The notes beneath the pieces are model-generated. The model saw only the letters and a list, made by a program, of their open reading frames with translations, did not search any database and was not told the DNA's origin. The translations under genes were made by a program, and so were the position numbers. A stretch of DNA of 64,000 nt from positions 14,375,501 through 14,439,500 of the forward strand of contig CM072801.1 in NCBI GenBank assembly GCA_037013495.1. Direction: 5' to 3'. Positions 13,042 to 24,793 of the stretch are shown piece after piece; the stretch's first letter is position 1, and every line of letters begins with the position of its first letter. The stretch is from Hippophae tibetana (lineage: Eukaryota > Streptophyta > Magnoliopsida > Rosales > Elaeagnaceae).

Positions 13042-13058
13042 TTCATACTATTATTACA

Positions 13059-14629
13059 ACCTTCAACCAACTTATTGTTAGTCCTTAGTAATTGAAGTGC
13101 AAATAAAAAAACATAAACATGATGATTAGTCCAAATAAAAATCTAAAAAAATCACCTAAATATTTCAAATAAAAATTTAGTTCAAGATCGCAGTTGCTAT
13201 ATAGATTATCTCAATTATATAACTTCTAAAATTGTGTGTGAATTAAACTAAAATCTTCTTATCACAAACTACAACACATATGGCCTTGAAAAATTGTTCA
13301 TATAAAAGCCTAACTCCATATCCTTAGGGATAAATTTTGTTTAAGAGCTAGGAAATTTCACTTGTGGAGTTAGAAAACAAATAAGCACTCATGAAATAGA
13401 TATTTTTCTTTAGGATAAACAAACAAACAAATATTGATCTAAAGATAGAAAAGTAGATCCCTTAAAATTCAACATTTTTTTATTACAAACTAGCTTTAAA
13501 ATTTCAATTAATTTATATAAAAACACAATATAAATAGAGTCGATAAGAAAAACCACTTCCTACAAACTAAGAATTTATCTTCCAAGATAAGGAATATAAA
13601 TTTTATTAAATTGAGTGACATATTTTTTTATTCTTTCTCTTTTTATTTGTTTTCTTCACTTTTTTTATTTTCTTTTTTTAATGTAAAGAATAATACAACG
13701 AAAAGATCGAGTATAATTATTATAGCATTTTCTCACCAAAAATATATCTTATTTTTTAACTAATATTATCATTTTTAACCAATTTATTTCACAAACTAAA
13801 AAATGATATTCTAGATAGCAACTAACCAAATCAAAATATCAATGAAAGTTCATAAGTTGTTTTCTCAATTCTCTTCGCTTCCTTAAAAAAGATGTGTGAG
13901 ATCATAAAAATATACACTTAGACATGGAAATACCCTGTGCTATATATATTGAACATTCATCTTACCATAAAGCTTAATAATGTTCATAAAATATTTTTTA
14001 AGTTATTATTTAGTAATCAAAATAAAAAGGTGACTAAAACCAAAAAATTTGAAGTCAACACCTAGACAATAGTGCAAATATTTACATTTGAACATTTTAA
14101 ACATGCAATGCAAACTTATTTTCGCAAAATTACTAACATCTAAGATTTTTTTTATAATATTCTTTTAACTTGAATAATGACATCAATGTATATCTAAAGT
14201 GTGCATAAAAATTGTGCATTAAGTATTACCACCCTAACCTAAATTTGACAGTATCTTCAACGTCTTAAAATTAAATATAAAATAAAATAACACGAGATAG
14301 ACGGCATGTGAGCGATGAAATTTCACATGAAAATTGCTTTTAAGTGTGTGAGTTAGAGAAAAATATAAGAAATAACAAAAAAGAAATAGACTAATGTACT
14401 GAAAAAATAGAACATGGTTAATGTTGGTAGATTAGACTCACAAGATGAATCTTCTCAATACATATAGAATGATATGTTTTCTCCATATAATTTTTCATCT
14501 GATATCCATTAACTTTAAAAAAATTCCCATCGATTGGATCCTCAATCTCAATAACACCGATGGTAAAAACTTGTTTCACCATAAATGGATCGATCCATCT
14601 TCATTCAGCTTTTCAGGGTGGAGATGCAA
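13059..14629 (-). other. 3' non-coding internal region of the gypsy element
   Basis: Lies between the integrase remnant and the 3' LTR, where Athila-type elements may carry an envelope-like frame. I see no such reading frame, only AT-rich sequence. Next to the LTR the minus strand reads GTTGGTTGAAGGT, a weak purine tract at the polypurine-tract position. Confidence 0.55.
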
Positions 14630-15470
14630 TCAAGAATCATAAGGATGAACCCATTGGCTTGGCTCAAAGTTCTTCCTAAGGATTTGTTTGTTATGAGCCA
14701 TTTTTAGTTTAGCCTTGTAAATTCCATAGTTATCATATGCATCATTCCTCAATTCTTCTAGATCTAATAATTGTAACTCTCTTTGTAATTTTGCAACATT
14801 CAAATCAAAGTTAAGGGCTTTAACAACCCAATATGCCTTATGTTCCAACTCAACAAGTAAATGAAATTCTTTCCCATATACAAGATTCTAAGGAGACATT
14901 TCAAGGATGGTCTTGTAAGCAATGCAATATGCTAAAAATGCATTAGAAAGTCTTAAATCTATGGGGTTTGTATTAACCGTCTTCTCTAGAATTTGCTTAA
15001 CCACCCAATTAGTTAACTCAACCTGTCCATTAGTCAAGGGATGGTAAGTAGTATAAAACTTATGCATCAGAACACCATACATAGGCATAAAAGCCTTAAA
15101 AGAACGGTTATAAAAATGGCTCCTTTGGTCATTAATGATAACACATGGCATACCATACCTAGATAACACAACGTTAGAAGAATATAAAGATAAAGAAAAA
15201 AGGTCCCATAAAATTAATACCCCAACAATCAAATATCTCAATAGCAAGTATAGGGTTAATAGGAATCATATGATCTCGTGTCAATGCACCCAACTTTTAG
15301 CATCTTTCACAAGAATGAAAAAAAGAGTTAGTATCTTTGAACAAAGTGGGCCAATAAAGGTCACACTGTAAAATTTTAGTAGTAGTTTTTTTATAGAAAA
15401 ATGAACATTACATACTTCAGAATGATAAAAGTTCAAGACATTACAAATCTTACCTTCACAACGTCTCATA
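14630..15470 (-). pseudogene. Gypsy integrase remnant
   Basis: Minus-strand fragments in several frames: a zinc-finger part near 15281-15469 (FHSCE-like region degraded to FFILVKDAKSW), core around 14888-15247 with GMPCVIINDQRSHFYNR and TTYHPLTNGQVELTN, matching the conserved catalytic blocks around the second Asp and the Glu, and C-terminal part 14630-14848 (HKAYWVVKALNFDL, LEELRNDAYDNYGIYK). Frameshifts separate the parts; not functional. Confidence 0.8.
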
Positions 15471-15559
15471 ATTTAGTATGGGAAATACTTAAACAAATAT
15501 GGATCATCTCAATAAAAATTTCTTACTTCAACCAAGAACTTTTGCTTATCTTGTGCACT

Positions 15560-16130
15560 CTAGTTAGATGGAACTTCAACGAAAACTAAGTAATTAACAA
15601 TATGTGCATACCAAGGTACTTGGCTAATGGTAAACAAGTGCTCATTAGGGAATTCATATCTAATGGGTGGATTATCCTTTGAATCATTAAACTCTAAATG
15701 AGATAAATGATCAGCCACAACATTTTCAACACATTTATTATCCTTAATAATTATATCAAACTCTCGTAAAAGAAGAATCCACATAATCAAGTGGGCCTTA
15801 ACATTCTTCTTAGTAAGAAGGTACTTAAGAGCTGCATTGTCACTAAATGATACAATAGGTGAATCAATCAAGTAAGCATGAAATTTATATAAAGTAAACA
15901 CGATAACTAGTATTTATTTTTTTGTTATAAAATAATTCATTTGAGCACTATCTACTTGCATAGTAAACAATAAAAGGCTTTTCATCCTTTCGTTGTCCAA
16001 AGATAGCTCTCATTGCATAGTTTCTTGGATCACACATAATTTCAAAAAACAGGTTCCAATCAGATGACTACATGATATGAGTATAAGTGAGTTTGGTAAC
16101 CAATGTTTGGAAAGCTTCCGCACACTCTTG
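15560..16130 (-). pseudogene. Gypsy RNase H remnant
   Basis: Minus-strand frame 15560-15901 shows FSDNAALKYLLTKK, LLLREFDIIIKD and VADHLSHLE, the usual C-terminal RNase H blocks of Ty3/gypsy elements. The part from 15902 to 16130 continues upstream with stops. Confidence 0.75.
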
Positions 16131-16133
16131 AGT

Positions 16134-16980
16134 TTAGATGAACTTAGCATCTTTGACTAGGAGGTTACACAATGGATGAGATATTTTAGGGAAGTTCTGT
16201 ATAAATCTCCTATGAAAACCAACATGTACAAGAAATGAGCAGAAATTTCTTACTATTTTTGGGATAGGTAATTTAGATATTAATTTAATTTTGGCTTTAT
16301 CTAACTTTATTCTTTTTTCAGACACAATGTGACCCAAAATAATCCGAGAAGTCACAATGAAATGACATTTTTCTAATTCCAAATAAGTATTTTTTCTTCA
16401 TACCTACTCAATATAGATTCAAAGTTAAGTGGACATGAGTAAAAGGAGGCACAAAAATAGTCAATTCATCCTTAAGAACTTTCATGCATTTTAAACCATA
16501 TCAGATAAATACTAAGCATACAACGCTAGAAGATAGTTCGTGCATCACATAAACCAAAAAGAATCCTATGGAAAGTATAAGTACCATATGAGTATATGAA
16601 TATATTTTTTGTCTTGATCATTTAAAGCTATCTCTAATTGGTAATAACCAGAATACTCATAAAAAAATTTAGAAAAGATGGCCAGTTATACGTTCTAAGA
16701 TTTGGTTGATAAAGGGTAATGGAAAATGATCTTCTTAGGTGACTAAATTTAATTTTCTGAAGTCCATGCACATGCACCATCTAGTCACTACCCTAGTTGG
16801 AATAAGAATTCCCTTATCATTTTCAACTACAGTCACCCCATATTTACTTGGAACTACTTGTGTTGGACTCACCCATTTATTATCAGATATTATATAAATT
16901 ATACCTAAGTCTAGCAATTTTAAGACTTATTTCCTAACTACTTCTTTCATTGGGGGATTAATTCTTTCTTGGGGTTCTTT
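16134..16980 (-). pseudogene. Gypsy reverse transcriptase remnant
   Basis: Minus-strand pieces: 16735-16917 (N-terminal RT, SDNKWVSPTQVVPSKYGVTV and CMDFRKLNLVT) and 16134-16382 (RT end and connection, CHFIVTSRIILGHIVSEKRI, RRFIQNFPKISHPLCNLL). The central catalytic block between them is interrupted by stops and frameshifts. Confidence 0.8.
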
Positions 16981-17367
16981 TTAGGGGTTAGCCCAACCTA
17001 GTGCATTTTTATGTTCTTTTACATATTTATCAATTTTTCTTCATGCTCAATACTAAGTTCAAAAGTTTTAATGATAGGAAAGTATCACCTGAACCTAAGA
17101 ATGCATGTTTTAAACCTTTGAAAAGTGGAGACATTTCAAATTTTGATGTCTCTATGATCGAGGGTTTCAACTTCTCTCTTTCACTTGGAAACTCCTAAAA
17201 GTATGGTTGCCAGTATCTTGATTGTTTACCCATCTTTTCATCAAAAACCAAAGAAACCTTAAATGTATCAGGAAAAAACAATGATTCAGAATTATAATTA
17301 ATGAGGAGATACTCCAAGGATTTAAACTCATTATATATGTTTACTTTCCTTTCAATAAGTGTGTATA

Positions 17368-17850
17368 TCATGTAGGTCGATAGCACTCATCATCATATTG
17401 TGGTTGCTTCTCTACACGAAAAATATTCACCTCTAGAGTCATGTTCCCAAAATATAACTTTATAATACTATTCCTACAATTGATAAAGGCATTTGATGTA
17501 GCAAGGAAAGGTTTTCCTAAGATGAGTAGGATATTTGACTCCATTTCAACCACTAGTTGAGTATCCAAAACTACAAAGTCAATAGGGTAATAGAATTTAT
17601 CAATTTAGATCAAAACATCTTCAAGTATCCTTATAGGTTTTAGCACATAATGGTCAACAAATTATATTACCACAAATATAGGTTTGATTTCTCCATGTCC
17701 AAGTTGCAAGCATACATAATAAGACATCAAATTGACATTTGCTTCTAGGTCTAGTAGGGCTTGACCAAATTCATGTGTCCCAATCTGGCATGAAATTATG
17801 GGATAACTAGGATCTTTGTACTTTATCACCACACTAACTTGCTTGGTCAA
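17368..17850 (-). pseudogene. Gypsy aspartic protease remnant
   Basis: Minus-strand 17662-17850 has ALLDLEANVNLMSYYV, where the active-site DLGAS of the family is DLEAN (Gly to Glu, Ser to Asn), so the active site is broken. The 17368-17568 frame has the following ILGKPFLATSNAFINCRN and LYFGNMTLEVNIF blocks that lead into RT. Confidence 0.75.
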
Positions 17851-17989
17851 AAATGTAGTCTTCTTGACATGGTGCTTCTTTTTTCATTGTGCACAGATCC
17901 TTGATTACTTTAGCATAAGTGGGTATCTGCTTAATCATATGTAACAAGGGAAGGTTAATCTTAATTTATTTTAAGTGCTCTAGGATCTC

Positions 17990-19500
17990 ACCTTAGTTAT
18001 TTGAATTTTTCCTTCCAAAATTAACAGTATGAAAAAAGAGTACTTCAATTGGAATCTTCTTCACTCTGCCTTTAAAGGGGAATCTTCAACATTACTTGTA
18101 GTGGTGATAGTGCTTGTGTTAGTTTATGGACTTGCTATAGTTGGTCCCTTTAGAAATTTACCACTACATGTTGAAATGACATTGACCTCTTTGACATTTT
18201 GTGCATCGATAGTAGAGGTTTGTGACATATGTTGTCCTTTTGGGTTGGATCGAGGTTGATAAGGGAACTTTCCTTACTCTTGTATAGTGAAAGCATTAGT
18301 CAGTTTGTTGATATGGCTTTTGATCTTTTTACTCTCCTTTGCCACTTATGTAAGTACAACCTCAAATTTTTGGTTAGTTTTTTCTTGTACCTCTATAAAT
18401 GATTGTAATGATTCCTCTAAAGGATTCCTATTTGGTTGTGCATTATATTTAGGTGTTGGGTAATTTATTTGTGGCTCGATTTTCTAGTTTTCATTAGGCT
18501 GTGCGGATTGGTCAGACTTCCAATTGAAATTTGGATGGTTTCTCTAACCAGGATTATATGTTTCTAAATAAGATGAGTAAGGTTTTCTAAACATCCCTGC
18601 GACATTACATTGTTCTTCATAAACCCCTCTCATCTCACTGTAGGTTGGGTAATTTTGAGCTAAGTGTTCTACTAGCCCATAGATAAAACATATACCCTGA
18701 GTTTCTACCCTTGCGATCATATGAGTAATTCTACTAACTTTGGTTTTTATGGCCTTTTATTACTTATTCAAAAACTTCTAGTTGGGCTTTAAGGTCATCC
18801 GCTTCTCTTAGATGGTAGATTTCAGTTGTTCGCGAACTATTAGTGCTATCAATAATGCCAAGTCTTGTCCATGTATGGGCTTTATTTGCTAACTCATTTA
18901 GGTAGTCTATGGCTTCATCAGGTCCTTTTTAGATAAACTCACTGTTGCATATCATTTTTATAAATTAGCGCTCCTTAATTATGGGTCTATCATAGAAGTA
19001 GCTAACCAAACACCAATTTTTGTACCCATGGTATGTGCACATGTTTAATAATTCTTTGAACCTCTCCCAGGCTTGGTATAATGTTTCACTATATTTTTAG
19101 AAAAAAAGGTTGAGATATGTTTTTAAGGTTATTAGTCTTATAATGGGAGAAGTATTTATTATAGATGGATTGGGTCATTTTTTCCCATGTACCTATGGAT
19201 CTCGGTCTTAAAGAGTATAACCAATCTTGATTTGTCTTTTAGGAAGAAAGGGAAAATTTTAAGGTGGCCACTACCTTTTCAAATTCCCTAATATGTAGAT
19301 ATGATTTTTTACTATCTAAGCCTTAAAATGTGGGCAAGAGTTGTATCGTTCCAAGCTTAAAATCCATTTATGGTGTATTATGGGGAAACATTATGCAAGA
19401 TGGTATGGCTATGCTGGTAGGGTAGAGGTAATCTGGAAGAGTTCTAACGGGGTTATCCTTTGTCACTCATATTTTAAGAACTAGAGGATGAATTAGAAAA
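17990..19500 (-). pseudogene. Gypsy gag remnant
   Basis: Reading the minus strand gives recognisable gag blocks around 18040-18570, such as WKSDQSAQPNENQ, NPLEESLQSFI, GKFPYQPRSNPKGQH, broken by stops (for example TAA before GKFPYQ). 18900-19500 reads as the capsid part with many breaks. No intact frame. Confidence 0.65.
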
Positions 19501-20129
19501 ATGTCATTGAATTTAAAGTAATTCTAATTCTATTCTTTTAAAAATCTATTTCTTTTGTCTCTACATTAATTTATACACTCTAGTGCCTTTTTAAAAAAAA
19601 TCATATTTTTTTGGAGTTTTTAATTTTTATTTGACAACTAAATTTAACAAAGAAATAAAAGAAAAATAATAAAACCAATATTTTTTAAGAAAAAATAACA
19701 ATCATATATCAATACAAATAATATTCACCAAGAATGCTTCCAAGAAAGAATGACAAGTCAATGTTTTCTTGAAAGCCACTTTCCTAGATAGAGCGATATT
19801 TTCTTGAAAGCCATCTTCCTAGATACAACAATGTTTCCAAGAAAGATTATGGTACCAAGTCTTTCAAGAACTAACCTTATAGATAGAACTCCCTTAAATC
19901 TTACCGTTTCATGTAACCACACAATTATTATTGTTTTTGTTTTTAATAAAATTGTCTAATGAATAAAACAATTTATATAGAAGAAGATAGTTTTAGTAAC
20001 TTAAAAAAAATTAATAATATAAAAAAGCAAAACAATAATAATAATAAAACAAGTAACTACCAATTTTTTTTTAATTTTTATATTTCTAACTTTTAGATAA
20101 ATTAAAGGGTTAAAACCAATTTTTTTTTA

Positions 20130-20160
20130 TTGTGACACTTCCTGACAATGGTGCCAAAAT
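20130..20160 (-). other. Degenerate primer-binding site of the gypsy element
   Basis: Just inside the 5' LTR the minus strand reads TTTGGCACCATTGTCAGGA, close to the TGGCGCCGTTGCCGGGGA-type site of Tat/Athila elements. Confidence 0.6.
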
Positions 20161-20161
20161 T

Positions 20162-21478
20162 TGATTACATTCAAAATTATTTTTCTTAGCTAAGTAATTG
20201 ATGTAGTGTAACTTTAAGTGTTGATTACACAAGAAAGCAAAATTAACAAAAAAGTTATCACAGAATAATAAATAAAAATGATAATTGAGAAATAAAGAAA
20301 AATAATAAAAATTAAAGATAAAAATTTTGAAAGGAAAGAAAACCTATATTAAATAACATTGCTTTGTAATTCACTTAATTGTTTCTTTTTAATATTACCA
20401 ACTTGGTTTCTTATTTATTACTCAATTATTTGTTTCACATCTCAAACAAACAATCAAAAGATTTAAAGTTGAAGATCAATCATAAAAACTAATATATTTA
20501 TGTTGAGAAAATATTTTTATTAAAGAACAAGAAAGATTTATTATTATAAGTTATCTAATATCGACAATATATCAAAACAATCATATTGCAATAAAAGATC
20601 AACTTATAAAATAAATATAATAATTGTAAACTAAAAGTTGCACATAAAGAAAACATTACTAAATTTATATGAAACTGAATAATATAGTATATTAAATATA
20701 ACAAAAAATGAACAAAATTGTAATCTAGAAAGCACTTATATGAATTAAAGAAAGACATAAAAAAATATATAATTAAGCTTATCTCTAGCCTTGCTTTAGC
20801 TTTAGCCTAGTTTACAAATAATTTTCACAAATTCTAGAGAGAAAAAAAAGTAATAGCACTTTGTAATTTTTTGATGCTTGAAAGTTTTGAATGCTCCATC
20901 TATTTATAGTGTTGGAGTATAAAGATTTACTAAATCTTGATAATATCAAGCTATTTTCTCCTTGAAAGATAATTGATTTTGAAAATATTTTCAAAATAAG
21001 AATTGTAAATGAATCTCTTATCTTTTTAGATGATAAAAAATTATCTAATTTAGAGTTTTATACAAAAAGATATATCATAAATACTAACAAATGTTTAACT
21101 ATCTTAAATTTTAGACTCAAGCTTATTTTTCAACTTGAAATAATCCAATTTATTATTTGTGAAATATTAAATTGTAAATAAATCACTTAGCTTTTATATC
21201 AATTTAACTCATCTTATTTGGATATACGAATCAAAATTTATCATACACATTTAGCAACCTACTTATAAAATCTTATGAAGATACATTGCAAAATTCAAAT
21301 ATTCATTTCTTTGATATTCTTTTGCTGATTTTGTTAATCCTACGAGCATAAAATAACCATAATTAATATAAATCAATATTTATTAAATTAATATAGATAA
21401 ATATTAAATTCAAACTCTTTGAATCATAAATATCAATTAATTTACATATTTTATATATGCATTTTTATGATATTATCA
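20162..21478 (-). repeat. Right (5') LTR of the gypsy element
   Basis: 1317-bp LTR; matches the left LTR block by block. Starts TGATTACATTCAAAATTATT and ends ATGATATTATCA on the plus strand. Confidence 0.85.
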
Positions 21479-21688
21479 ACCTTCCCACCTACGATGGCTT
21501 TGGTGGGTCTAAAAGAGAAGAATTCGAGCTAAGGCATATCTGGGTTTGATGGAAAACAAAATAACTTCAAGCCACTAGCTCTTGGATAAGTTCTTGCCTT
21601 AAAAAATGTCCATACGTCATCCTTCAATGCCCATAGTGCACAGGGCCAAACCCTTAGCAATCTAGAGCTTGGTTGGCTAGATGACCAT
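21479..21688 (+). other. Probable fragment of an older element, left of the LTR palindrome
   Basis: No ORF. It is continuous with 23222 onward once the palindromic insertion is removed, so it probably belongs to the same plus-strand gypsy remnant. Confidence 0.35.
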
Positions 21689-22171
21689 TGATGAGTGCTC
21701 AAAAAGTACTAAAATTATCATTATTTTATGCACATTAATTGATTAAAAATATACATATTTATATGTTTTATCATATATTTATATAAATTTATCTTTTTCG
21801 GAATCACGGGTATTTTTATTGTTTTTCAGGTATTTTCGCTTAAAAACGTAACTTAAAGACTCAAAGAGGAATACTCGAAGAAATACATCACAAATATATT
21901 AATAAATAAATGAGAAAAGGTCAACAAATATCGAAAAATTGGACAAAATGGGTCAAAAATGTCAAAAAAGAGGAAATCGCGCCGCCCAGTCCCGCGCGCG
22001 CCATAATGTCGTCCCACGCCCACGCGCGTGCGCGCCTGCGTGCACCGCTGCCCATTTCGCCCCATTTTCGCGTTCAACTGCCCCATGACATCATATTGAT
22101 GTCAACAATTACCACTTCGCGTTTTCACAATTTTTAAACATTTTTGCACTCACTTTTTCTCCTCATCCTCA

Positions 22172-22181
22172 CCTATAAATA
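22172..22181 (+). promoter_or_regulatory. LTR TATA box (left palindrome arm)
   Basis: CCTATAAATAC preceded by CCTCA; the same block recurs at about 22634-22645 (minus strand) and 25348-25357. Probable LTR promoter, position typical of a U3/R border. Confidence 0.55.
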
Positions 22182-22837
22182 CCTCTCTTCTCTTCACTTC
22201 ATACACACCTCAAAACCATTCTTCCCTTCTCTTATTTGCTTTTCGATTCAATAAATGGGAGTGCAAATTCCGCTTGGAGGTTTTCCAGCAACGGGAATAA
22301 CATCGAAGTTCTGTAAGGATTTTATTTTCTTTGTAGTTATTTTTTATGCTTTATTCTTACATGTTATATTTAATTTGTCTGTGATTAAATTTAACTTTGC
22401 TGGCTGTTTATAATCATGATGTAATAATAACGTTGTTATGCTTGCGAAATATTAAATAGGTAAAAATCTCTAAAATGAATTGATTTTATTTTTATTCAAG
22501 ATTTTATATTAAGAATGTTAGAGAAAAGCTAAAAACTAAGAAAAACTAAAAAACCTAAAAAATCTAAGAAAAGAGAGAAAGAAAGAGAAGAGAAGAATGG
22601 TTTTGAGGTATGTATTTAGTGAAGAGAATGGGGGTATTTATAGGTGAGGATGGGGAGAAAAAGTGAGTGAAAAAATGTTAAAAAATTGTGAAAACGTGGA
22701 GTGGTAATTGTTGACGTCATGGGGGCGGCTGTGCGCGAAAATGGGGCGAAATGGGCAGCGGCGTGCGCAGACAGCACCAGGGGCACGCATGGCGCGCATG
22801 GGGGCAGCAGCAGGGCACGCAGGGGCACGCGCAGAAT

Positions 22838-22930
22838 GACAGCATGGCGCGCACGGGCGTGGGCATGGGACGACAGCATGGCGCGCGCGGGCGTGGGCGT
22901 GAGACGACAGCATGGCGCGTGCGGCGCAGT
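22838..22930. repeat. 34-bp GC-rich minisatellite inside an LTR
   Basis: GACAGCATGGCGCGC starts at 22838, 22872 and 22906, a 34-bp period with nearly three copies, rich in CpG and GCGC. The other copies of this LTR (21975-22090, 25080-25260) have GC-rich blocks at the same place without this clear periodicity. Confidence 0.8.
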
Positions 22931-23221
22931 GACGCGATTTCCTCCTTTTTGACCCATTTTGTCCAATTTTTCGATATTTGTTGACCTTTCCTCATTTATT
23001 TATTAATATATTTGTGATATATTGCTTCCAGTATTCCTTTTTGAGTCTTTAAGTTACGTTTTTAAGCGAAAATACCTAAAAAACAATAAAAATACCCATG
23101 ATTTTGAAAAAGAAAAATTTATATAAATATATGATAAAACATATAAATATATATATTTTTAATCAATTAATGTGCATAAAATCATGGTAATTTTAGTACT
23201 TTTTGAGCACTCATCAACCAT

Positions 23222-24793
23222 CCACTACAGGATTAGAGTCCTATGGTTTTCCAAAGTTTGTCCTCTCATACTAAATATTGTTTTTCCAACCACAAACACT
23301 AGGATATAGTTACTATATCCTCATCCTAGATCGATTGGGGTCAACCTTTAAGGATTTTGTCCATTGCGATCTACACGAAAATCTTAAGGCCCACAAGCGA
23401 GGACACTCTATCCAAGCTAGCTATGCTAACCAAGGAGTTAGTCACCTCATGAACCATCATCTAGACAAAGCACCGACTATTCTTCCTCTAACCTTTGATG
23501 GACTCACTAAACAATTGCAAGAGGTACAATAAAGGCTAAATTGAGGTAGATTCTCAAACCTAGCTATCTTCATTGATTCCTTATTCACCCCAAAGATCAT
23601 GACCATCCCTCTTTCTAATAAATTTTAAGTTACCCAACATGGGCATAAAAGATCCCTTGGAGTATCTGGAAAACTTTAAGGGTTTGATAGATCTTAATAC
23701 TAACATTAACACGTTTAGATGTGGAGTTTTCTAGCTTACCTTGAAGGAAAAGGCTAGAGAAAGTACTATATACTAAAGCCCAACACTATTAATTCCTTCT
23801 CAGAGTTTGGGAATCACTTTCTCTCTCATTTCTCAACCAAGGGAAGGAAGCCAAAGTCCCTGACACACCTGTTAACTTTATAACAGGGAAGGGATGAATC
23901 TCTAAAAGATTTATTTGATTAAATCAACTCATTGAAAATACAAGTAGTTGATTGCTCAAACTCTGTTGCCATCACGTCCTTACATCAATCCTTATAGAGG
24001 TCCCTATAGAGGGACATGGCTAAAGAATTTCCAATGACATATTATGAGACCTTTCAACTATTCAACACCTACATTAATATGGATGAGATGATTTCCATCA
24101 TAAAGTATCAATAACCTTCAAGAAAGAAGGAAGGGGAACAAAAGCACAAGGGTAGAGATGAGCCCCTGAATCATGATAATAAGATGTCTAAGTAGGACCA
24201 AAAAAAAGATACAAAGACCAAGGATAAAGATCTTACCCCTTATAGGTAAGGTTTCTAGACTTACACCTTCTCGATGCAATAAAATAGGCCATGCTAATAT
24301 AGGTTAAGCACCAGTATATAGTGTGCTCACCCAAGAAATAGAAAAAATTTGATTGGTACAAGTCTAAATATTAGACGTTCTATAAGGACATTGGCAATCC
24401 AACTAAGAACTATTAGAAGTTGAAGGATGAAATTGAGTACCTCGTCAAAAAATGGTACTTATAAGAGTTTGTGAACAACCCAATGCCACAACACCAAAGG
24501 CTTCTATGTTAGGCCTTTCTATCCAGAAAGGGAACAACCTCAAGGATTGGAAGTTCGAGAGGTCAAAGTCATCATAAGAGGCCCTATCGAGAGTAGTTCC
24601 AACAATGCCCATAAAGCACGCATTCGAGAGGCCCAAAAATTCTACAACTTGTCACTATATGCAACTTGAGCAAAGATCTTAAACTCATGTGCTCAAATAT
24701 AACATGTTTAGAAAGAGAAACTCGTAGATTGTTCCATGCTTACATAAATGCTCTAGTAGTCATCCTTTCGAAGACCAACATAAATCTGCACCA
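23222..24793 (+). pseudogene. Ty3/gypsy gag remnant, plus strand
   Basis: Plus-strand frames give the capsid blocks DPLEYLENFKGLIDL (about 23654), INSFSEFGNHFLSHFS and ESLKDLFD, then KLKDEIEYLVKKWYL near 24420-24465, which follows the zinc finger in Tat/Retand-type gag. There are many stops and frameshifts. The piece is cut by the LTR palindrome on its left and ends at the next LTR at 24794. Confidence 0.65.

Larger units (their letters stand above)
10619..13058 (-). repeat. Left (3') LTR of the gypsy element, with an insertion
   Basis: Aligns by eye along its length with 20162-21478, sharing long blocks such as TATTATCAACTTTG-type and AAACTCTTTGAATCATAAAT. It is longer because of a 1035-bp foldback insertion plus 9-bp target duplication and two extra copies of a 31-bp unit; subtracting these leaves about 1334 bp versus 1317 bp for the other LTR. 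TG/CA-type ends (on the minus strand TGTAATAATAG...ATAATCA) are visible. Confidence 0.85.
10619..21478 (-). mobile_element. Ty3/gypsy LTR retrotransposon, Tat/Athila-like, decayed
   Basis: A nearly complete element in minus orientation: right (5') LTR 20162-21478, degenerate primer-binding site about 20130-20160, gag, protease, RT, RNase H and integrase remnants from 19500 down to 14630, a non-coding stretch, and left (3') LTR 10619-13058. Flanks are ACCTA on the left (10614-10618) and ACCTT on the right (21479-21483), consistent with an aged 5-bp target-site duplication. Every coding part has stops and frameshifts, so it is not autonomous. Non-chromovirus placement rests on the TTTGGCACCATTGTCAGG-like primer site and on the integrase C-terminal HKAYWVVKALNFDL motif. 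Confidence 0.85.
21689..23216. mobile_element. Tail-to-tail LTR palindrome with a 5-bp target duplication
   Basis: The left arm 21689 to about 22518 runs in plus orientation and the right arm about 22519-23216 is the same LTR 5' region in minus orientation. Both arms start TGATGAGTGCTCAAAAAGTAC at the outer end and carry the GGACAAAATGGG, GC-rich and CCTATAAATAC blocks. The left arm extends further into the LTR than the right arm. The unit is flanked by ACCAT on both sides (21684-21688 and 23217-23221). Confidence 0.8.

Noticed and set aside
22616-22995. Overlapping Arg/Pro/Cys-rich reading frames on both strands
   Set aside because: They come from the GC-rich minisatellite block of an LTR; open in several frames at once and not like any protein family.
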